Assembly: GCA_012842235.1 (NCBI GenBank)
Contig: DUTE01000005.1
Coordinates: forward strand, 1-10,495
Source: Bacillota bacterium
Lineage (GTDB): Bacteria > Bacillota > DTU065
Direction: 5' to 3'
Length of the DNA stretch: 10,495 bases
Part shown: piece after piece, positions 6,877-10,495 of the stretch
How the letters are laid out: each line of letters begins with the position of its first letter
Position numbering within the stretch: position 1 is the first letter of the stretch
Translations under genes and position numbers: made by a program
The notes under the pieces: model-generated
Databases searched by the model: none
Seen by the model: only the letters and a program-made list of their open reading frames with translations
What the model was told of the DNA's origin: nothing

Positions 6877-9234
6877 ATGCAAAAAGATTTGCAATCCGAA
6901 AACCTTATTGATACAGACAATCAATTAGCCGCCCTAAAAGAAGCATGGCCACTCATGCCTCTTAGAGGCATGCTAGTATATCCAGGCATTGTAATGCCTC
7001 TAGAGGTTGGCAGAGAAAAATCTATAAGTGCTTTAGAACAAGCAATGGTTGAAGATAGGATACTAATTCTTGCGGCACAAAAGGAAGCAAAGATTAAAGA
7101 TCCTGAGGCTGCTGATATTTATGATGTAGGTACCCTTGTAGAGATTAAACAACTTTTAAAGTTACCAGAGGGTCATATCAGGATTCTCGTAGAGGGATTG
7201 TCTCGAGTTAAGATATCTCAAATAATTCAGGAAGAGCCTTATTACATTGCACAAGCGAGGATATTTGAAACTGAAGAATTTCTAGATAAAGAGGCTCAGG
7301 CATTAATGCGCTCAGCCAAATCTTTGTTTGAAAGATATGTAAAACTTTCTAAAAAACTCCCTCTTGAAGTTGTTGTGTCATTAGATGACATCAATGAGCC
7401 AGGAAAGTTATCAGATAATATTGCCGCTCAACTTCCAGTTCGTATCGAAGATAAACAAAAACTTTTAGAGATTATCGATGGGAAAGAACGCTTAGAGCTA
7501 CTCACAGTTTTACTTTCTAGAGAGTTAGAGATCATCGAACTAGAAAGAAATATATCTAGCCGTGTGCGCAGACAGATGGATAAAAGCCAAAGAGATTACT
7601 ATCTAAGAGAGCAACTAAAAGCTATTAGACAAGAACTTGGTGAGGAAGAAGAAAAAACCGAAGAGATCGAACAGTATCGACAAAGTTTAGAAAAACTTGG
7701 TCTTTCTGCTGAGACTAAGGAAAAAGCTCTCAAAGAAGTCTCACGCCTAGAAAAAATGCCACCAGGAACTGCAGAAGCAGTTGTGGTGCGCAACTATCTC
7801 GATTGGATAGTTGCTTTACCATGGAAAAAAGAGACCAAGGATAACACCGATATTCTTAAGGCGGAAGAGATTCTTGAAGCTGACCATTATGGCTTAGAAC
7901 AAGTCAAAGAGAGAATATTAGAGTTTTTAGCAGTAAGAACACTAACAAAAAGTATGAAGGGTCCAATCTTATGTCTTGTGGGACCACCTGGAGTAGGTAA
8001 GACTTCTTTAGCTAAATCAGTTGCGAAAGCTCTAAATCGGAAGTTTGTCCGCTTTTCTTTAGGTGGAGTCCGCGACGAGGCAGAGATTAGAGGACACAGG
8101 AGAACTTATGTTGGTGCTATGCCAGGGAAAATAATTCAATCTATGCGCGATGCCAAGTCGAAAAACCCTGTTCTACTTCTTGATGAAGTGGACAAGATGT
8201 CATCTGATTTTCGGGGCGATCCAGCATCTGCTTTATTAGAAGTGCTTGATCCAGAACAAAATAACGCATTTCAAGATCACTATCTTGAAGTACCATTCGA
8301 TCTATCTCGAGTAATGTTTATCACTACAGCAAATAGCATCGACACGATTCCCAGACCGCTTTTAGACCGCATGGAAGTAATCACAATTCCCGGTTACACA
8401 GAGCCAGAAAAGATGGAGATCGCAAAAAGACATCTAATGCCTAAGCAGCTTGAGGCTCATGGCTTAAAACAAGCTGATGTAACAATATCTAATGCTGCTG
8501 TGATGTCTATTATAAGGGAGTATACTAGAGAAGCAGGAGTAAGAAACCTAGAGAGGAATTTAGCTAGTCTTTACCGCAAATCAGCCAAAGAGATTGTCTC
8601 AGGAAAGAGTAAACCAATTCGTATAGGTAATAATAATATCCAGCGATATTTAGGTGTACCTCCTTTCAAATACGGTCTAGCAGATACCGATGATATGGTT
8701 GGTGTTGCTACAGGTCTTGTGTGGACCCCAGTAGGTGGAGATATTATATCTATTGAGGTCAGTGTTGTGCCAGGAGAAGGTAAACTTATTTTAACTGGAA
8801 AATTAGGCGATGTTATGAAAGAGTCAGCACAGGCTGGTTTAAGTTATGTCCGTTCTCGTGTAGAAGACCTTGGTATCGCAGCAGATTTCCACGAAAAGTC
8901 AGATATTCATATTCACGTTCCCGAAGGGGCTATTCCTAAAGAAGGCCCTTCAGCTGGTATAACTATGGCTACAGCTCTTGTTTCTGCTTTAACAGATAAA
9001 CCTGTACGATGGGATGTTGCTATGACAGGGGAGATTACTTTACGTGGCCGTGTCCTTCCTATAGGTGGGCTAAAAGAGAAACTGCTTGGAGCACAACGTG
9101 CAGGAATCAAGATTGTTCTTATTCCTAAAGACAATGAAAAAGACCTAAAAGAGGTTCCCAAAGAGATTACTCGTGGTCTTAAAGTAATACCTGTTTCCCA
9201 TATGGATGAAGTATTGCAAAACGCAATGAGATAA
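6877..9234 (+). CDS. lon: ATP-dependent protease Lon (LonA type)
   Basis: This is a 785-residue cytoplasmic serine protease that degrades damaged and short-lived regulatory proteins. The N-terminal substrate-binding domain starts at '[13 protein letters not shown]' (about residue 25) and runs to about 210. A long coiled-coil region follows ('[20 protein letters not shown]'). The AAA+ domain has Walker A GPPGVGKT at 369-376 and Walker B 'VLLLDEVDK' from 432. The protease domain has the dyad S692 (in 'EGPSAG') and K735 (in 'GGLKEK'), 43 residues apart. The length is normal (774-784 in well-known homologues). The start is ATG 6877, eight bases after GGAGG (6864-6868); GTG 6868 overlaps the SD and was rejected. 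It lies 32 bases after lonB, so the two are probably co-transcribed. The stop codon is part of the terminator stem. Confidence 0.97.
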   Translation: MQKDLQSENLIDTDNQLAALKEAWPLMPLRGMLVYPGIVMPLEVGREKSISALEQAMVEDRILILAAQKEAKIKDPEAADIYDVGTLVEIKQLLKLPEGHIRILVEGLSRVKISQIIQEEPYYIAQARIFETEEFLDKEAQALMRSAKSLFERYVKLSKKLPLEVVVSLDDINEPGKLSDNIAAQLPVRIEDKQKLLEIIDGKERLELLTVLLSRELEIIELERNISSRVRRQMDKSQRDYYLREQLKAIRQELGEEEEKTEEIEQYRQSLEKLGLSAETKEKALKEVSRLEKMPPGTAEAVVVRNYLDWIVALPWKKETKDNTDILKAEEILEADHYGLEQVKERILEFLAVRTLTKSMKGPILCLVGPPGVGKTSLAKSVAKALNRKFVRFSLGGVRDEAEIRGHRRTYVGAMPGKIIQSMRDAKSKNPVLLLDEVDKMSSDFRGDPASALLEVLDPEQNNAFQDHYLEVPFDLSRVMFITTANSIDTIPRPLLDRMEVITIPGYTEPEKMEIAKRHLMPKQLEAHGLKQADVTISNAAVMSIIREYTREAGVRNLERNLASLYRKSAKEIVSGKSKPIRIGNNNIQRYLGVPPFKYGLADTDDMVGVATGLVWTPVGGDIISIEVSVVPGEGKLILTGKLGDVMKESAQAGLSYVRSRVEDLGIAADFHEKSDIHIHVPEGAIPKEGPSAGITMATALVSALTDKPVRWDVAMTGEITLRGRVLPIGGLKEKLLGAQRAGIKIVLIPKDNEKDLKEVPKEITRGLKVIPVSHMDEVLQNAMR

Positions 9235-9258
9235 GCTGCCTTTATTAGGCAGCTTTTT
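9233..9258 (+). terminator. Rho-independent terminator overlapping the lon stop codon
   Basis: AAGCTGCCT (9233-9241) pairs perfectly with AGGCAGCTT (9247-9255) around TTATT, with Ts through 9258. The last two bases of the lon TAA stop form the base of the stem, a compact arrangement. Confidence 0.9.
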
Positions 9259-9459
9259 CTATATATTTTGATATAGCCCTATCTAGGGTGAAGTCTTAGC
9301 TAGTTAGCAAAGGTTATAATCAAAGGCGCAAGGCATTCAAAAATTACCAGTATATCGCATCTATTAAATAAAAGTTACAAACAGAAAAAGCAAAGACTCC
9401 TCCTTGATATCGCATTTGCATTATTTAGGAGGAGTTTCTTCAAAAATATTGTCAAATTC
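9259..9459. other. Gene-free stretch between convergent genes with a long hairpin
   Basis: I see no credible coding frame here. The main structure is ACTCCTCCT (9396-9404) against AGGAGGAGT (9427-9435), extended by a G-T and an A-T pair to 11 pairs (9394-9437), with a 22-base loop. On the minus strand it is followed by CTTTGCTTTTTC, so it may be a second, weaker terminator for the spoVT paralogue. A nine-base direct repeat, ATATCGCAT, occurs at 9352-9360 and inside the loop at 9407-9415. A lone TATAAT lies at 9315-9320 without a -35 box. Confidence 0.55.
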
Positions 9460-9493
9460 GATAAAAAGAGCGGTTTCAGTCGCTCTTTTTATC
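9460..9493. terminator. Bidirectional terminator between lon and the minus-strand spoVT paralogue
   Basis: GATAAAAAGAGCG (9460-9472) and CGCTCTTTTTATC (9481-9493) form a perfect 13-bp inverted repeat around eight bases. A-runs and T-runs flank the GC core on both strands. Its main user is the minus-strand gene that stops at 9511; for plus-strand transcripts it backs up the lon terminator. Confidence 0.85.
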
Positions 9494-9510
9494 TATGTCA
9501 AATAAAATGT

Positions 9511-10056
9511 TTAATCGACTTCTACCTGTTTGGCAATGAAACTTGCAGCAGTTTCGGCTATTTTCGATTCAAATTCACTCATTTCATCAGAAGATGCTAA
9601 CACAACTGTTCCCAAAAGATCACCAGCTGGAGAAATTACAGGAGTAACAATAAAATACTTATAGTTAAAATTATCAAATTCAGGATGTTCAACTACTTCA
9701 CTAGGAGCATTACTGTGAAATGAAAGTAGCTTTCTTTCATCAAAAACTTGTTTTATTCGATCTCCTACAGGACGATCATTTATCTCCAAGTCGATCTTGC
9801 TTGAGGCAACAACACTGTCTTTATCTGTGATTATAACACCAGTATCAGCAGCCGAACTGAGTGTATCTGCATAGCTACTCATAATATCACTAAGTTCAGC
9901 CATAGGTGAGTATTTTTTTAATACTATCTCACCGTCTTTATCTGTGAATATTTCAATAGTATCTCCTTCGCTTATCTTCAACGAATCACGTAATTCCTTA
10001 GGAACTACGACTCTGCCTAGATCATCTATTCGTCGTACTATACCTGTTGCTTTCAT
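9511..10056 (-). CDS. SpoVT-like AbrB-family regulator, second copy
   Basis: This is a 181-residue protein. By hand alignment, its first 51 residues match those of the spoVT product at 39 positions without gaps ('MKATGIVRRIDDLGRVV' is identical), so it has the same AbrB-type DNA-binding fold. The rest is a GAF-like domain that has diverged much more, although the end 'ETAASFIAKQ' still resembles the spoVT copy ('QTAAGFLGKQ'). This suggests similar DNA sites but a different ligand or partner. The ATG start (10056-10054) follows a purine-rich AAGGAAG SD (10071-10065). Upstream on the same strand is a very good sigma-G-type promoter, so it is probably made in the forespore too. It converges with lon. 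Which copy is the functional equivalent of B. subtilis SpoVT is not certain; the copy at 686, next to the foldase gene, is the better candidate. Confidence 0.9.
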   Translation of the reverse strand: MKATGIVRRIDDLGRVVVPKELRDSLKISEGDTIEIFTDKDGEIVLKKYSPMAELSDIMSSYADTLSSAADTGVIITDKDSVVASSKIDLEINDRPVGDRIKQVFDERKLLSFHSNAPSEVVEHPEFDNFNYKYFIVTPVISPAGDLLGTVVLASSDEMSEFESKIAETAASFIAKQVEVD

Positions 10057-10095
10057 TTAGATGTCTTCCTTTCTATACAACAGTACCTATACTTA

Positions 10096-10105
10096 TTGTT
10101 AACAA
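10096..10105. repeat. 10-bp palindrome in the leader of the spoVT paralogue
   Basis: TTGTTAACAA is a perfect palindrome 40 bases before the minus-strand ATG, downstream of its predicted transcription start. It could be an operator for autoregulation, but a 10-bp AT-rich palindrome can also arise by chance. Confidence 0.3.
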
Positions 10106-10180
10106 CACTATAAAAAACATACTTAAGACTAGGAAAAAGTGTACCTCTGCACAAGAAATGAGTTTAAGATAATTAATTCA

Positions 10181-10210
10181 TAGACAGGAATAATAGTATG
10201 TTTGGATAAT
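10181..10210 (+). promoter_or_regulatory. Candidate sigma-A promoter for the Gfo/Idh/MocA dehydrogenase
   Basis: TAGACA (10181-10186) and GATAAT (10205-10210), each five of six to consensus, are separated by 18 bp. Transcription would start near 10217, 36 bases before the TTG start. It physically overlaps the opposite-facing sigma-G-type promoter. Confidence 0.5.
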
Positions 10211-10224
10211 AGTTGAATTATGCA
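10194..10224 (-). promoter_or_regulatory. Candidate sigma-G promoter for the spoVT paralogue
   Basis: Read on the minus strand, TGCATA (10224-10219) and CATACTA (10200-10194) are separated by 18 bp. Both boxes fit the sigma-G consensus (TGHATR, 17-18 bp, CATWHTA, from memory) with no mismatch. The predicted leader is about 130 nt. The spacing equals that of the candidate promoter before the other spoVT gene. Confidence 0.6.
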
Positions 10225-10252
10225 TGAAAGAATAAAAAAAGAGGTGTTCTTT

Positions 10253-10495
10253 TTGAGAATTGCTGTGCTTGGTTGTGGACAGATAAGTCCCTTGCATCTT
10301 GAGAGTTGGCAGAAGATTCCTGGAGCAGAAGTAGTATGTGTAGTAGATATTAATAAAGAAAAAGCCTTAGCGAGGCAAAGAGAATACGGAATAGCTGAGA
10401 TATCTACTGATTACAATGAAATAATTGCTAGAAAAGATATCGATATTATTGATGTCTGCTTACCTACTTATCTTCACAAAGATGCTGTTGTGAAA
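10253..10495 (+). CDS. Gfo/Idh/MocA-family oxidoreductase, 3' end beyond the window
   Basis: Only the first 81 residues are present. They form the start of an NAD(P)-binding Rossmann domain: 'RIAVLGCGQIS' with the glycine-rich loop G7-x-G9, D32 at the end of the second strand (which favours NAD(H) over NADP(H)), and the family motif 'CLPTYLH' at residues 69-75. Such proteins are dehydrogenases of sugars, inositol or related compounds, usually 330-390 residues; the substrate is set by the missing C-terminal domain. The start is TTG 10253, six bases after GAGGTG (10241-10246); the in-frame GTG at 10244 lies inside the SD. It is divergent from the spoVT paralogue and has no visible link to proteolysis. 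Confidence 0.85.
   Translation, partial: MRIAVLGCGQISPLHLESWQKIPGAEVVCVVDINKEKALARQREYGIAEISTDYNEIIARKDIDIIDVCLPTYLHKDAVVK

Noticed and set aside
8913..9161. Minus-strand open frame of 82 codons inside lon
   Set aside because: It is opposite the conserved Lon protease domain, and its serine- and proline-rich composition is typical of antisense frames. The same reasoning removes the short minus-strand frames at 4518, 6730 and 7599.
10139..10153. A leader attenuator for the spoVT paralogue (TGTGC/GTACA followed by Ts on the minus strand)
   Set aside because: The stem has only five pairs, including one G-T, which is too weak to call a terminator without further evidence.

Overview
The window looks like a chromosomal segment from an AT-rich, endospore-forming Firmicute, most likely in class Clostridia. 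The reasons are two SpoVT-type sporulation regulators, a sporulation-type LonB next to a housekeeping Lon, strong purine-rich Shine-Dalgarno (SD) sites, GTG and TTG starts, and the gene order tig, clpX, lonB, lon. I cannot name a genus from sequence alone. The theme of the window is protein quality control with sporulation regulators on both sides.

Left part (1-2300): the C-terminal part of a parvulin-type foldase (PrsA-like), then spoVT with a candidate sigma-G promoter, then a DUF72 protein, then a tRNA-Leu(UAG) gene with its own sigma-A promoter and terminator. Centre (2300-9260): two plus-strand proteolysis and chaperone units. Trigger factor (tig) and clpX end at a strong terminator near 5070. 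lonB and lon follow and end at a terminator that overlaps the lon stop codon. The clpP gene, which in Firmicutes usually lies between tig and clpX, is absent. Only 47 bases separate the two genes, although ClpX keeps its ClpP-docking loop.

Right part (9260-10495): a gene-free stretch of about 250 bp with a long hairpin and a perfect 13-bp bidirectional terminator, then a minus-strand second spoVT-like gene with a very good sigma-G-type promoter. A divergent, truncated Gfo/Idh/MocA-family dehydrogenase follows.

How the genes fit together: trigger factor and the PrsA-like foldase fold new and exported proteins, while ClpX (with a ClpP encoded elsewhere), LonB and Lon remove damaged or regulatory proteins. 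In Bacillus subtilis, lonB is forespore-expressed under sigma-F and spoVT is a sigma-G-dependent forespore regulator. The promoter-like motifs here agree with the same logic. No wholly unknown system is evident. The most unusual points are the missing clpP, an RNA hairpin over the clpX ribosome-binding site, an inverted repeat over the candidate lonB promoter, and the paired spoVT paralogues. I corrected four starts from SD position: clpX 3729, lonB 5180, lon 6877 and the TTG start of the dehydrogenase at 10253.
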